NCBI RefSeq assembly: GCF_003952505.1
Contig: NZ_CP034450.1
Location: 3,038,001-3,102,000, forward strand
Length of the DNA: 64,000 nt
Direction: 5' to 3'
DNA from: Mesorhizobium sp. M4B.F.Ca.ET.058.02.1.1
GTDB taxonomy: Bacteria; Pseudomonadota; Alphaproteobacteria; Rhizobiales; Rhizobiaceae
The number at the start of each line of letters is the position of its first letter. The first letter of the stretch is position 1. The translations under genes were made by a program, and so were the position numbers. Positions 36,390 to 46,984 of the stretch are shown here, in pieces. Under the pieces are notes generated by a model. It had not been told where the DNA came from, did not search any database, and worked only from the letters and a program-made list of their open reading frames with translations.

Positions 36390-37208
36390 CTAGCCTCGCT
36401 GCGCGGCCTGCTCGTCGCGCTGGCGCTGGACCTCGCGGCGCTTGTTGGCGACCGAGGCGATGATGACGCCAACGGCGACGACCGCGATCAGGATGGTGCA
36501 GGCGGCGTTGATTTCCGGCGTCACGCCAAGGCGAACCTGGCTGTAGATCTTCATCGGCAGCGTCGTGGCGCCCGGCCCCGAGGTGAAGGAGGCGATGACC
36601 AAATCATCGAGCGACAGCGTGAAGGCCAGCATCCAGCCGGAGACGATCGCCGGCAGGATCACCGGCAGAGTGATGTGGAAGAAGGTTTTCACCGGCGGCG
36701 CGCCGAGATCCATCGCCGCCTCCTCCAGGGAGCGGTCGAACGAGACCAGGCGCGACTGCACGACGACGGCCACGAAGCACATGGTGAAGGTAATGTGGGC
36801 GAGCGTGACGGTAAGGAAGCCGCGGTCGAGGCCGACGGCGACGAAGAGCAGGAGCAGCGACAGGCCGGTGATGACTTCCGGCATGACAAGCGGCGCAAAG
36901 ACCATGCCGGAAAACAGGATGCGTCCCCGGAAGCGTGTGTAGCGCGTCAAAGTGAGGGCGGCGAGCGTGCCAAGCACGGTGGCGACGGTGGCCGAAATGA
37001 CGCCGACGCGCGCCGTCACCCAGGTCGCGTCCATCAGGCCCTGGTTGTGGAACAGCGAGACGTACCATTTGGTCGAGAAGCCGCCCCAGACGGTGACCAG
37101 CTTCGACTCGTTGAAGGAGAAGACGATGAGCAGCACGATCGGCAGATAGAGGAAGGCAAAGCCGAGCACGACCGAGGTGATGTTGAAGCGGCTCCAGGTG
37201 GTGTTCAT
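36390..37208 (-). CDS. potI: putrescine/spermidine ABC transporter permease (PotI/PotC-like)
   Basis: 272 residues from ATG 37208 (MNTTWSRFNITSVVLGF), overlapping the upstream permease stop by four bases. Six hydrophobic segments and EAA loop EEAAMDLGAPPVKTFFHITLPVILPAIVSG. Second inner-membrane permease of the polyamine importer, last gene of the operon. Confidence 0.9.
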   Translation of the reverse strand: MNTTWSRFNITSVVLGFAFLYLPIVLLIVFSFNESKLVTVWGGFSTKWYVSLFHNQGLMDATWVTARVGVISATVATVLGTLAALTLTRYTRFRGRILFSGMVFAPLVMPEVITGLSLLLLFVAVGLDRGFLTVTLAHITFTMCFVAVVVQSRLVSFDRSLEEAAMDLGAPPVKTFFHITLPVILPAIVSGWMLAFTLSLDDLVIASFTSGPGATTLPMKIYSQVRLGVTPEINAACTILIAVVAVGVIIASVANKRREVQRQRDEQAAQRG

Positions 37209-38176
37209 CTGCCCTGCTCCTGCGCGCGCGCCTGGGCCCGCTGGAAGAGCATGATCGGAACGATCAGCAGCAGCAGCAGGATGACGGCAACCGCCGACGA
37301 CAGCGGCCAGTCGCGGTTGCCGAAGAACTCGCTCCACAAGGTCTTGCCGATCATCAGTGTCTGCGAGCCGCCGAGCAGGTCGGGAATGACGAACTCGCCG
37401 ACTGCCGGGATGAACACCAGCAGGCAGCCGGCGATGACGCCCGGCAGCGACAGCGGGAAGGTGATTTTCCAGAAGGCGCTGATCGGCGGACAGCCAAGGT
37501 CCTTGGCGGCCTCGATCAGCGAATGGTCCATCTTCTCCAGCGATGAATAGAGCGGCAGCACCATGAACGGCAGGTAGGAATAGACGATGCCGATGAAGAT
37601 CGCCTTATAGGTGTTGAGGATGAGCAGCGGCTCGTGGATGATGCCGATGCCAAGCAGGAACTCATTGAGCAAGCCTTCCGGCTTGAGGATGCCGATCCAG
37701 GCATAGACGCGGATCAGGAACGAGGTCCAGAATGGCAGGATGACCAGCATCAGCAAGGTCGGCCGGATCGCCGCCGGCGCGCGCGCCATGCCGTAGGCGA
37801 TGGGATAGCCGACGATCAGCGTCAGCACCGTCGAGATCGCGGCGATGATCAGACTGGTCACATAAGCATTGAAGTACAGCGAATCCTTGGTCAGCAAAGT
37901 GTAGTTGTCGATGCTGAGCTCTCTGAGCTGTCCGACAAAACCGAACCAGCCGCCGCTGAAATCAAGCACCGGCGTGTAGGGCGGCATCGCGATCGCCGTT
38001 TGCGACAGCGAGATCTTGAAGACGATGACGAACGGGATGAGGAAAAAGAACAGCAGCCAGAGATAGGGGACGATGATGACCAGGCGGCCGACGAAGGCCG
38101 AGCCCAGCCGGGCCAGCGGGGATTTGGCGGCATCGGCTGCCGACGGGGTTGTTGCGGCGGTCGCGGCGCTCGACAT
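37205..38176 (-). CDS. potH: putrescine/spermidine ABC transporter permease (PotH/PotB-like)
   Basis: 323 residues with N-terminal transmembrane segment LVIIVPYLWLLFFFLIPFVIVFKISLS and PotB/PotH-family EAA loop EAAKDLGCPPISAFWKITFPLSLPGVIAG. Co-transcribed with the ATPase gene 9 bases upstream and the second permease downstream. Confidence 0.92.
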   Translation of the reverse strand: MSSAATAATTPSAADAAKSPLARLGSAFVGRLVIIVPYLWLLFFFLIPFVIVFKISLSQTAIAMPPYTPVLDFSGGWFGFVGQLRELSIDNYTLLTKDSLYFNAYVTSLIIAAISTVLTLIVGYPIAYGMARAPAAIRPTLLMLVILPFWTSFLIRVYAWIGILKPEGLLNEFLLGIGIIHEPLLILNTYKAIFIGIVYSYLPFMVLPLYSSLEKMDHSLIEAAKDLGCPPISAFWKITFPLSLPGVIAGCLLVFIPAVGEFVIPDLLGGSQTLMIGKTLWSEFFGNRDWPLSSAVAVILLLLLIVPIMLFQRAQARAQEQGR

Positions 38177-38185
38177 GATTGCCCC

Positions 38186-39325
38186 CTACCGCGTCAGCAC
38201 GACGCCGGCGTCGGGCCGGAAGGAGACCCAGGCGCGGTCGTGCCAGGTCAGCGGGTCCTCGGTGATGCGCGAGGCGTTCAAGGCGCTCGCCCGCACCATC
38301 TGGCCGTCGTCGAGCCTGACGTGATAGACGGTCATGTCGCCGAGATAGGCGACGTCGTAGACTTCACCTTCGAGTGCGTTGACGGCATCGGCCGGCTTCT
38401 TCGACGAAACCTTGATCTTCTCCGGCCTTATGGCGAAGACGATGTCGGCGCCGGCGGCGGTATCGCCGCCATTCTCGACAACGATCTGGGCTCCGGTCAG
38501 CCCGGTGATGCGCGTCGTGTTCGCCGCCCGCTCGGCAACTTTGCCCTCGAACATGTTCACGTTGCCGACGAAATGCGCCACGAAGCGAGAGCTGGGGGCT
38601 TCATAGACTTCCGCCGGCGTCGCGACCTGCATGACCTCACCCTTGTCCATGATGGCAATGCGGTCGGCCATGGTCATCGCCTCTTCCTGGTCGTGGGTGA
38701 CGACGACGAAGGTGAGGCCGAGTTCCTGCTGCAGGTCCATCAGTTCGAACTGCGTTTCCTCGCGCAGCTTCTTGTCCAGCGCGCCGAGCGGCTCGTCGAG
38801 CAGCAGAACCTTCGGGCGCTTGGCGACCGAGCGGGCGAGCGCGACACGCTGGCGCTGGCCGCCCGACAATTGGTGCGGCTTGCGCTTGGCGAACTGCTCG
38901 AGCTTGACCAGCTTCAGCATTTCGGCGACGCGCTTTTCGATGTCAGGGGCGGGCATGCCCTCCTGCTTGAGGCCGAAGGCGATGTTCTTCTCCACCGTCA
39001 TATGCGGAAACAGCGCATAGGACTGAAACATCATGTTGACCGGCCGCCGGTAGGGCGGGATGCCGCGCAGGTCCTGGCCGTCGAGCAGGATACGCCCGGC
39101 GGTCGGCTCCTCGAAGCCGGCAAGCATCCTGAGCAGCGTCGACTTTCCACAGCCGGATGCGCCGAGCAGCGCGAAGAACTCGCGCTCGAAGATGGTCAGC
39201 GACAGGTTGTTGACGGCGGTGAAGTCACCGAACTTCTTGGTGACATTGTCGAATTGGATATAGGGCTTGGCGTTCGGATCATTCCATGGCGTGAAGTCCC
39301 TGCGGATGCTGCCAAGCGATTTCAT
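38186..39325 (-). CDS. potG: putrescine/spermidine ABC transporter ATP-binding protein (PotG-like)
   Basis: 379 residues. Walker A LLGASGCGKSTLLRMLAGFEEP, signature LSGGQRQRVALARSVAKRPKVLLLDEPLGALDKKLRE including Walker B, and switch His in VVTHDQEEAMTMADRIAIM. The C-terminal TOBE-like domain (IRPEKIKV, YDVAYLGDMTVYHVRL) is typical of PotA/PotG. About 410 bases separate it from the binding-protein gene, filled by a repeat array. Confidence 0.93.
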   Translation of the reverse strand: MKSLGSIRRDFTPWNDPNAKPYIQFDNVTKKFGDFTAVNNLSLTIFEREFFALLGASGCGKSTLLRMLAGFEEPTAGRILLDGQDLRGIPPYRRPVNMMFQSYALFPHMTVEKNIAFGLKQEGMPAPDIEKRVAEMLKLVKLEQFAKRKPHQLSGGQRQRVALARSVAKRPKVLLLDEPLGALDKKLREETQFELMDLQQELGLTFVVVTHDQEEAMTMADRIAIMDKGEVMQVATPAEVYEAPSSRFVAHFVGNVNMFEGKVAERAANTTRITGLTGAQIVVENGGDTAAGADIVFAIRPEKIKVSSKKPADAVNALEGEVYDVAYLGDMTVYHVRLDDGQMVRASALNASRITEDPLTWHDRAWVSFRPDAGVVLTR

Positions 39326-39407
39326 TTCCCCACTCCGTCCTGTTTTTCGTCCCCAGGAGTGGTTCAGCTCTTGATAGAACCGTCGAACCGCTCCGGATAT
39401 TTCCCAC

Positions 39408-39688
39408 GCAATTCCAGAGGGAAAACCGCTACGCGCTTTTTCCTGGAATTGCTCTTCTGTTCCTGCGCAATTCCGGACGGAAAACCGCTTCGCACTTTTC
39501 CTGGAATTGCTCTTCTGTTCCTACGCAATTCCGGACGGAAAACCGCTTCGCACTTTTCCTGGAATTGCTCTTCTGTTCCTACGCAATTCCGGACGGAAAA
39601 CCGCTTCGCACTTTTCCTGGAATTGCTCTTCTGTTCCTACGCAATTCCGGACGGAAAACCGCTTCGCACTTTTCCTGGAATTGCTTTT
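39408..39688. repeat. tandem array of a 58-bp palindromic repeat (about 4.9 copies)
   Basis: Unit starts GCAATTCCGGACGGAAAACC at 39467, 39525, 39583 and 39641, with a diverged first copy at 39408 (59-base step) and a partial end at about 39688. Each unit contains GGAATTGC and GCAATTCC, able to form an 8-bp stem on the transcript. The three central copies are nearly identical, implying recent expansion. It lies between potF and potG inside the operon. It resembles interspersed intergenic palindromes common in rhizobia. Confidence 0.9.
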
Positions 39689-39734
39689 AAGCAAAGCGAC
39701 CCCGGCAGCCAGGCGCCGGGGTCGTGCCGATCGC

Positions 39735-40832
39735 CTACTGGCCGGTGACGATCTTGGTCCAGGTCCGCGTGATGACGCGCTGGGTTTTGGGATCGTATGG
39801 CTGGACGGTGTACAGCTTCTGCAAGGTCGCGGCGTCCGGATAGATCGCCGGATCGTCGAGGATCGCCTTGTCGACGAATTGCTGCGAGGCTTTGTTGCCG
39901 TTGGCGTACAGCACATAGTTGGACGATTTGGCGATCACTTCCGGCTTCATCATGTAGTTGAGGAACTCATGCGCCTCGGCGACATGCGGCGCATCGGCCG
40001 GGATCGCCATCTGATCGAACCACATCTGGGCGCCTTCCTTCGGCACCGAATAGCCGATCTCGACGCCCTGCTTGGCCTCGACGGCGCGGTTGCGCGCCTG
40101 GAAGACGTCGCCCGACCAGCCGACAGCCAGGCAGATGTCGCCGTTGGCGAGCGCGTTGATGTATTCGGACGAGTGGAACTTGCGGATATAGGGCCGGACT
40201 TTCAGGAGTGTCTCCTCGGCCTTGGCGATGTCATCGGGCGAGGTGCTGTTCGGGTCGAGGCCGAGATATTTCAGCGCCGCCGGGATGATGTCGGCGGGCG
40301 AATCCAGCACATAGACGCCGCAATCCTTCAGCTTGGCCAGCGTATCCGGATTGAAGAACGTATCCCAGCTGTCGATCTTGTCGGTGCCAAGGGCCGCCTG
40401 CACCTTCTTGATGTTGTAGCCGATGCCGACGGTGCCCCACATGTAGTTGATCGAATACTCATTGCCGGGATCGTATTTGGCGGTGCGCTCCTGAACGGTG
40501 TCCCACATGTTCGACAGGTTCGGCAGCTTCGACCTGTCGAGCTTCTGGAAAACGCCGGCCTGGATCTGGCGGGCGAGGAAATTGCCGCTGGGTACGACGA
40601 CGTCATAGCCGCTGCCGCCGGCCAAAAGCTTGGTTTCGAGGATCTCGTTGGAATCGAACGTGTCGTAGACGACCTTGATGCCGGTTTCCTTGGTGAAATC
40701 GTCGATGATCGAACTGTCGATGTAGTCGGACCAGTTGAAGACGTTGACGACGCGGTCCTCGGCGTGGCCGCCGATGGTGAAAAGCGTCAGGAATGCCGAG
40801 GTCGCCGAAAGCCAGAGCGCTTTGCGGGTCAT
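39735..40832 (-). CDS. potF: putrescine-binding periplasmic protein (PotF/PotD-like)
   Basis: 365 residues from ATG 40832 (MTRKALWLSATSAFLTLFTIGGHA, a signal peptide). The mature domain begins DRVVNVFNWSDYIDSSIIDDFTKETGIKVVYDTFDSNEILE, the hallmark of PotD/PotF. YSINYMWGTVGIGYN and NDMA-like binding segments follow. It captures putrescine or a related polyamine in the periplasm. First gene of the pot operon, before the 58-bp repeat array. The puuA/puuB-like genes for putrescine use are 8-10 kb downstream. Confidence 0.92.
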   Translation of the reverse strand: MTRKALWLSATSAFLTLFTIGGHAEDRVVNVFNWSDYIDSSIIDDFTKETGIKVVYDTFDSNEILETKLLAGGSGYDVVVPSGNFLARQIQAGVFQKLDRSKLPNLSNMWDTVQERTAKYDPGNEYSINYMWGTVGIGYNIKKVQAALGTDKIDSWDTFFNPDTLAKLKDCGVYVLDSPADIIPAALKYLGLDPNSTSPDDIAKAEETLLKVRPYIRKFHSSEYINALANGDICLAVGWSGDVFQARNRAVEAKQGVEIGYSVPKEGAQMWFDQMAIPADAPHVAEAHEFLNYMMKPEVIAKSSNYVLYANGNKASQQFVDKAILDDPAIYPDAATLQKLYTVQPYDPKTQRVITRTWTKIVTGQ

Positions 40833-41192
40833 GCTGTTCTCCTTTGGTGAGTGTTCCGTCGCCAATCCGTCGCGGCCTCCGCGCGGCTGGGCATTTGCTT
40901 CAGATTATTGAGCTTTCTGGAGAGCGACAAGCGCGAACGGCCGGCTGCGCGGCGGTCCGACATGAGGCCGATGAAAGCTTTGGGCCGTTGCCGTGGCCTG
41001 GGGGATGTGCCGACGTCGTCAGAGGCTTTCGCCATGGCGCGGGCAGGGATATGACGATGTGGTCCGGTTCCGATTGGACCGGCATTGAGACTTGGCAAGA
41101 TACGCCTGTCTTGTTGTTGCCGTGCCCTTAGCCTGCCCGCCCGGCAACGACGTTGTCAATGGCCCATCTCGCGCTTTGGCGCATCCGCTGCG
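40833..41192. other. intergenic region upstream of potF
   Basis: 360 bases holding the presumed potF promoter on the minus strand (AAAGGAGAA ribosome binding site just before the ATG). No coding frame with family resemblance, RNA structure or repeat was recognised. Confidence 0.5.
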
Positions 41193-42155
41193 TTAATTGG
41201 GGGATGGCAGTCCGGTGACGCCAGGGCGCTGGGGGCGCGGCTGCCGCTTGAACTCGAGCCCGATATGGACGAGCAGCGCCGTGACGACGACCGCACCACC
41301 GACGATGGTGCGCACAGACGGCACTTCCGAATGCACGAGCCAGACCCAGATCGGGCCAAGGATCGGCTCGAACGTGCCGAGCAGCGCCGCTATCGCCGCC
41401 GGGACGAGGCGGGCGCCGGTAGCGAAGAAGGCGAGGCCGACGCCGAGGTTGAGGACGCCGAAGGCGAACAGGAAGCCCATGTCGCGGCCGGAAACGGCAA
41501 ATTCCGAGGCCTGGGAGGCCGCGAACGCGCCGGCGAGCAGCGCGCCGAGGCAGTTGGCCGGCGTCATGCGCACATGGGCGAAGCGGCGGGTGATCACCGT
41601 GGCGACCGAAAACATGCAGGCGATCAGCAACGCCAGGCTGTCGCCGACGGGAGACACGGTGCCGTCGAGCGATTCAGAGACCATGATGGCGACGCCGGCG
41701 ATGACGGCGGCGATCGCCACCCAGGTCGCCGCCGCCACCCGCTCGCGAAACAGCACCCAGGCAAGCAGCGCGGCAAGCAGCGGCACGCCGGCCTGCATCA
41801 AGAGGATGTTGGCGACGGTGGTGTAGGAAAGCGCAACGATGAACGAGGTCGACGCGGTGGCGAAACAGATCGCGACGGCAAGGCCGGGCAGGCCCATGCC
41901 ACGAAACAGTTTCAGCGTGCCTCGCCAGCCGTCGCGCCAAGCCATGAAGCAGAGCAGGAAGGCCACCGCCCAGAGCGAGCGCCAGAATACAATCGTCCAG
42001 TTGTCGGTAATGTCGATGAAGCGGGCGATGGTGCCGCCAAAGCTCCACATCAGCGCCGACAGGAACACCAGCAGCATGCCAAGGCGCTCGTCGCCAGGCG
42101 AGATGGCCGGGCGCGGCGGGACGGCTGGCGAAGCGTGCGATACGGCGTCGGTCAT
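41193..42155 (-). CDS. EamA/DMT family transporter
   Basis: 320 residues from ATG 42155 (MTDAVSHASPAVPP). About ten transmembrane helices in two EamA repeats: MLLVFLSALMWSFGGTIARF opens the first, and the second ends PAAIAALLGTFEPILGPIWVWLV. Drug/metabolite exporters of this type efflux amino acids or metabolites. Monocistronic; substrate unknown. Confidence 0.88.
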   Translation of the reverse strand: MTDAVSHASPAVPPRPAISPGDERLGMLLVFLSALMWSFGGTIARFIDITDNWTIVFWRSLWAVAFLLCFMAWRDGWRGTLKLFRGMGLPGLAVAICFATASTSFIVALSYTTVANILLMQAGVPLLAALLAWVLFRERVAAATWVAIAAVIAGVAIMVSESLDGTVSPVGDSLALLIACMFSVATVITRRFAHVRMTPANCLGALLAGAFAASQASEFAVSGRDMGFLFAFGVLNLGVGLAFFATGARLVPAAIAALLGTFEPILGPIWVWLVHSEVPSVRTIVGGAVVVTALLVHIGLEFKRQPRPQRPGVTGLPSPN

Positions 42156-42326
42156 GGTTGCGACTGTCGGCGATTTCAGGGCGGCACGATGCGCGATGGG
42201 CGACAGAACCGCGCTGCATTCGCCTAACGCATCGGCGGCTGCAAGGCGTGATCCAGCCGCGCGTTCCGTTTGGCGCACTGGCGCATTAGCTCGACCAACG
42301 CGTCCAGCCCCGGCCGATACCTCCGG

Positions 42327-43229
42327 TTAAGAGGAGGCGTCCCGGTTGCGCCGAATGAGCCGCCAGAGGCCGACCAGGGGGACCAGCAAAATCACACCGA
42401 ATTTCTTCAGCGCAATCAGCGCCACCGCCAGCAGTCCGGCCTTGGCCGCCAGCTTGCCCGCGATAAGGCCACCGATGCCCACAGCGGCGACGGTGTCGAA
42501 GCCTGGCCTGAAATCGACATACTTCTTGCCCGGGCTGAAGGTTGCGAGGCCAAGGACCTCGTCCAGGCTCTGCCTGATCTCGGGCAGTTGCTCCACCGTG
42601 GCGATGTAGCTCATCACGAAGACCCCCTCCCGGCCGAGAAAGCGCACATCGTAGTTGAGCGTGTGGACGGCATCGGTTCCGAACTGCAGCTCCTTGGCCC
42701 AGTGCAGACGTTTGTTGACGGCATCGTAGACGGGCGGCGAGGCCCAGCCGATCAAGGTGACGGGCTGAAATCCGTCCTTCACCCTTTGATCGTTGCTGGA
42801 CAGGGTGTCCTCCTGCATGCTGCGCAACAATTCAGCGTAGTCGATCGACGCGGCGTCGCTGTCATCGACATAGCCGATCTTTTCCCAGCGCAACTCAATG
42901 CCCCAATTGTTCTCGGCGATGGGATCATGGCTGGTCGGAAAAATCATACCGACGGAGTCGGCACCGGCATCTGGCGGATTGCCCCAAGCCTCGGTCAGGA
43001 CGGAGGCGGCATCCTTCTTGTCCAGGAAGTAGAACTTACCCTTGAGATCGAGGTGCACGCCTTCGGCAAGATCTATCGCACCGGTCCTGGGCTCGATCTT
43101 GTCAAGGAATGCCTTGCCGGCATCATTGTACTCTTGGTACGATTTGAAGAATTCCGAGGATTTCTCCGCAAATGCGGATGAGGCTGAAAGGGCAAGCGTC
43201 AGCCCAAGCCAAAAAACTTTCCTGTTCAT
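42327..43229 (-). CDS. DUF2167 family membrane protein
   Basis: 300 residues with signal peptide MNRKVFWLGLTLALSASSAFA and an extracytoplasmic domain of DUF2167 type (GWASPPVYDAVNKRLHWAKELQFG, LNYDVRFLGREGVFVMSYIA). Two C-terminal hydrophobic segments (AAVGIGGLIAGKLAAKAGLL, GVILLVPLVGLWRL) anchor it, with RRNRDASS as a basic cytoplasmic tail. Function unknown for the family. Confidence 0.85.
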   Translation of the reverse strand: MNRKVFWLGLTLALSASSAFAEKSSEFFKSYQEYNDAGKAFLDKIEPRTGAIDLAEGVHLDLKGKFYFLDKKDAASVLTEAWGNPPDAGADSVGMIFPTSHDPIAENNWGIELRWEKIGYVDDSDAASIDYAELLRSMQEDTLSSNDQRVKDGFQPVTLIGWASPPVYDAVNKRLHWAKELQFGTDAVHTLNYDVRFLGREGVFVMSYIATVEQLPEIRQSLDEVLGLATFSPGKKYVDFRPGFDTVAAVGIGGLIAGKLAAKAGLLAVALIALKKFGVILLVPLVGLWRLIRRNRDASS

Positions 43230-43379
43230 CGCCGACCCCCAGTCTTGCGCAATTCGTTTTTGATATCGCGGCGCTAATGCTTAATCAATATTGCCGACGG
43301 AAAGATTGCGTGGAGAACCCTCAATGGCTTGCTGTTGCAAAGGAGGATGGGCCTCCCGGGCCGACCAGCACAATCGACG

Positions 43380-44825
43380 TCACTGGAAATCGAAGGCGCT
43401 CAAGCCGGTCACCATCTCGTCCAGGCCAAGCGGCCGCGTCACCGGCGGCTCGGCGCGCGCCAGGCAACCGATGCGTTCGCAGAGCCGGCAGGCGGGTCCC
43501 ACCGGCGTGGCGACGGCGACGCCCTGCCCCGACTTGCCGCTCGCCGTTCCCGGAAGGGCGCCGCCATAGACGATCTCGTCACGAAAGCCGATATCGCAGC
43601 CGATGAGCAGCGCCGTGCGGCGCGGCCGCTCCGAGAACGCGCCCTGTGGCCCTTCCAGCGTGCGGGCAATGCAGAGGAATTCGGCGCCGTCAGGCATTTC
43701 CACCGCCTCCACCAGGATCTGGCCGGGCTGGGTGAAGGCGGCATGGACCGGCAGCTTCGGACAGCCGCCGCCGAAGCGGCTCTGCGGAAAGCCCTGGCTG
43801 CCCGCCTTGCGGAAGCGGTTGCCGGCATTGTCGACCTCAAGCATGAAGAACGGCACACCGGAGGCGCCGGGACGCTGCAGCATGGTCAGGCGGTTGGCCG
43901 CCTGCTCGAAGGACACGCCGAAGCGCGAACGCAGCACGTCGATATCGTAACGGGCACGCAGCGCGGCGGCATGGAAGGCCTGATAGGGCATCATCAGGGC
44001 ATGCGCCGCGTAGCGGCCGAGCTCGAAGCGGGCGAGCCGGCGGGCCTCGTCCGTGGTCAGCTTCAGCGCCTGGATCTCTCCAGCTACCGCGACCGTCATG
44101 CGGATCAGCGAGGCTTCCATCGCCACTTCGCGCAATTGGTCGAAGGGCGACAGCCGCTCGGACAGGAACAGGCGTTGCGAGTGGCGATCGTAGCGGCGGC
44201 GCCAGTTCGGCATGGTGGCGACGGGCAGCACCTTGACGACGATGCCGTATTCGCGCCTAAGCCAGGCTTTCAGCGCGCCGAACAGGTCGTCGCCGGGGTC
44301 AAGCAGCGCGGTGAAGGCCTCGGCCTCCTCCTCCAGCGCGGCGAAATGGTTCGGCCGGCGCTCGAATATCTCATGCACCTCATCGACCGGCAGGCGGGCG
44401 CCGGACAGCGCGGTGGCGCGGCCCTCGCGCGCCAGGAGCTCGTTGAGATCGGAAAGCCGCTCGGCCTGCTCGCGATAGGCGCGGAACAGTTTCACCATCG
44501 CGGCGGATGCGTTGGGGGCCGCTTCGGCGAGCTCGATCAGCTCCTGGTCGCCCGGCAGTTCGGCCGCCAGCAGCGGGTCGCCGAACACTTCCTTGAGCGC
44601 CGAAATCGACCCCTTCGCCTCGCCCTGCAATTCATGCGGATCGACCTTGTAGACCGAGGCCAGCCTGAGGATCAGTTGCACCGTCAGCGGCCGCTGGTTG
44701 CGCTCGATCAGATTGAGATAGGACGGCGAGATGCCTAACCCTTCGGCCATCGCCGTCTGGGTCAGGCCCTTGGCATTGCGGATGCGGCGGATGCGCGGCC
44801 CGGCAAAAATCTTCTGGTCAGCCAC
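43380..44825 (-). CDS. ScfR-type short-chain acyl-CoA responsive regulator (XRE + ImmA/IrrE)
   Basis: 481 residues from GTG 44825. An N-terminal XRE helix-turn-helix (IRNAKGLTQTAMAEGLGISPSYLNLIERNQRPLTVQL) is followed by an IrrE/peptidase-M78-like domain, with motif HxxxH replaced by FDQLREVAMEASLIR, and a C-terminal DUF2083-like region with Cys residues (LLIGCDIGF, GPACRLCERIGCLARAEPP). This is the ScfR/RamB/PccR/MccR layout; relatives sense acyl-CoA and regulate isocitrate lyase or propionyl-CoA genes. It is divergent from isocitrate lyase, supporting control of the glyoxylate bypass. Confidence 0.9.
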   Translation of the reverse strand: MADQKIFAGPRIRRIRNAKGLTQTAMAEGLGISPSYLNLIERNQRPLTVQLILRLASVYKVDPHELQGEAKGSISALKEVFGDPLLAAELPGDQELIELAEAAPNASAAMVKLFRAYREQAERLSDLNELLAREGRATALSGARLPVDEVHEIFERRPNHFAALEEEAEAFTALLDPGDDLFGALKAWLRREYGIVVKVLPVATMPNWRRRYDRHSQRLFLSERLSPFDQLREVAMEASLIRMTVAVAGEIQALKLTTDEARRLARFELGRYAAHALMMPYQAFHAAALRARYDIDVLRSRFGVSFEQAANRLTMLQRPGASGVPFFMLEVDNAGNRFRKAGSQGFPQSRFGGGCPKLPVHAAFTQPGQILVEAVEMPDGAEFLCIARTLEGPQGAFSERPRRTALLIGCDIGFRDEIVYGGALPGTASGKSGQGVAVATPVGPACRLCERIGCLARAEPPVTRPLGLDEMVTGLSAFDFQ

Positions 44826-44847
44826 TCAAATCCATCCTTGACAGGAA

Positions 44848-44996
44848 TTTACACGATCTGGCCGCAGAGGCCTGCGCGCAACCTTTTACAATCGTGACAA
44901 ATTTACAGAGCTTACCAGTCAAGCGCAACACTAATTTTCCCTTATTTTTCGGCCAAAAGCTCGGTTTTACTCGCGTGTTTCGCAGGGCGATGTAAA
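44848..44996. promoter_or_regulatory. cluster of TTTACA/TGTAAA boxes between scfR and aceA
   Basis: TTTACA occurs at 44848-44853, 44885-44890 and 44902-44907, with TGTAAA at 44991-44996. All are inside the 250-base divergent promoter region. They are candidate ScfR-type operators. Confidence 0.45.
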
Positions 44997-45075
44997 TGAT
45001 GTCACACACCAACGGCGCACAACTCCCATGACGCGACGTTTCCAAGAACCGACCTCGAATGAACTGGAGTATCCA

Positions 45076-46365
<1,290 letters not shown>

Positions 46366-46430
46366 GCTGCCACAGAAGACGACCAACAGAGGAAACGCCC
46401 GAGAGGGCATAGGACACAAGGAGAAGACCA

Positions 46431-46673
46431 ATGGCATCGATAAGCCGCGTCAAGGAAAGGGCGGAAGAGCAGTCCTCGGCCATGAGCGTCGACCAGCAGG
46501 CGACCATCCGCATGCTGGCCAATGACCTGCACAGGCTCAACCAGTCGGTGATGAAGGCGGTCGAGGCGGGCGTCTCGGTGGAGCTCGTGCGCTCGGCAAG
46601 GCATCATGGCGGCGACGGCAATTGGGGCGACCTCCTGATCCCGGTGATCGTCACCCAGCAAAACCACGGCTGA
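46431..46673 (+). CDS. small conserved hypothetical protein downstream of aceA
   Basis: 80 residues with a strong AAGGAGA ribosome binding site. Mostly helical and charged (EEQSSAMSVDQQATIRMLANDLHRLNQSVMKAVEAG), ending LLIPVIVTQQNHG. It is 65 bases after aceA and shares its terminator, so it is in the aceA operon. Similar short ORFs after aceA are remembered from other rhizobia; no function is known. Confidence 0.75.
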   Translation: MASISRVKERAEEQSSAMSVDQQATIRMLANDLHRLNQSVMKAVEAGVSVELVRSARHHGGDGNWGDLLIPVIVTQQNHG

Positions 46674-46711
46674 CCACGTTCCACGGTGGCGCATTCGCCG
46701 AATTCTGTCTC

Positions 46712-46740
46712 GCCCGCGCGGTAACGCGCGGGCGACTTTC
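46712..46740 (+). terminator. terminator hairpin after aceA operon
   Basis: GCCCGCGCG (46712-46720), loop GTAA, CGCGCGGGC (46725-46733), then GACTTTCGTTTT. A 9-bp GC stem followed by a T-rich tail about 40 bases past the small ORF. Confidence 0.65.
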
Positions 46741-46984
46741 GTTTTGCAAAGCCCGGCTCCGACTGCCAGGAATAAACCTGGCACTAAATTTTAGCTTTTC
46801 TTGCGATATTCTGGAAATTAGCCATTTCAGCTTGACACCAGCGGCGATCTCACGCCAATTGTCCCTCAAGTTTCAACCCTGCATTGAAACAGAGATGAGT
46901 GCCCGCCCGCACATGAGCCCCAGCAATCGCGAGACCAGGACTGAAAGACATCTGAATCCGGAGGGCCGTGGCGGCGGCGCCGAG

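Noticed and set aside
39408..39688. Possible CRISPR array
   Set aside because: Copies are directly contiguous with no variable spacers, each unit carries its own palindrome, and no cas genes are nearby.
37634..39748. 704-codon plus-strand open frame antisense to potH and potG, ending in repeated peptides
   Set aside because: The repeated peptide arises from the 58-bp DNA repeat; the real genes are on the minus strand.
43380..44825. XRE/ImmA-type gene as sign of a prophage
   Set aside because: The long ScfR layout, Cys-rich C-terminus and divergent isocitrate lyase fit a metabolic regulator; no phage genes are present.
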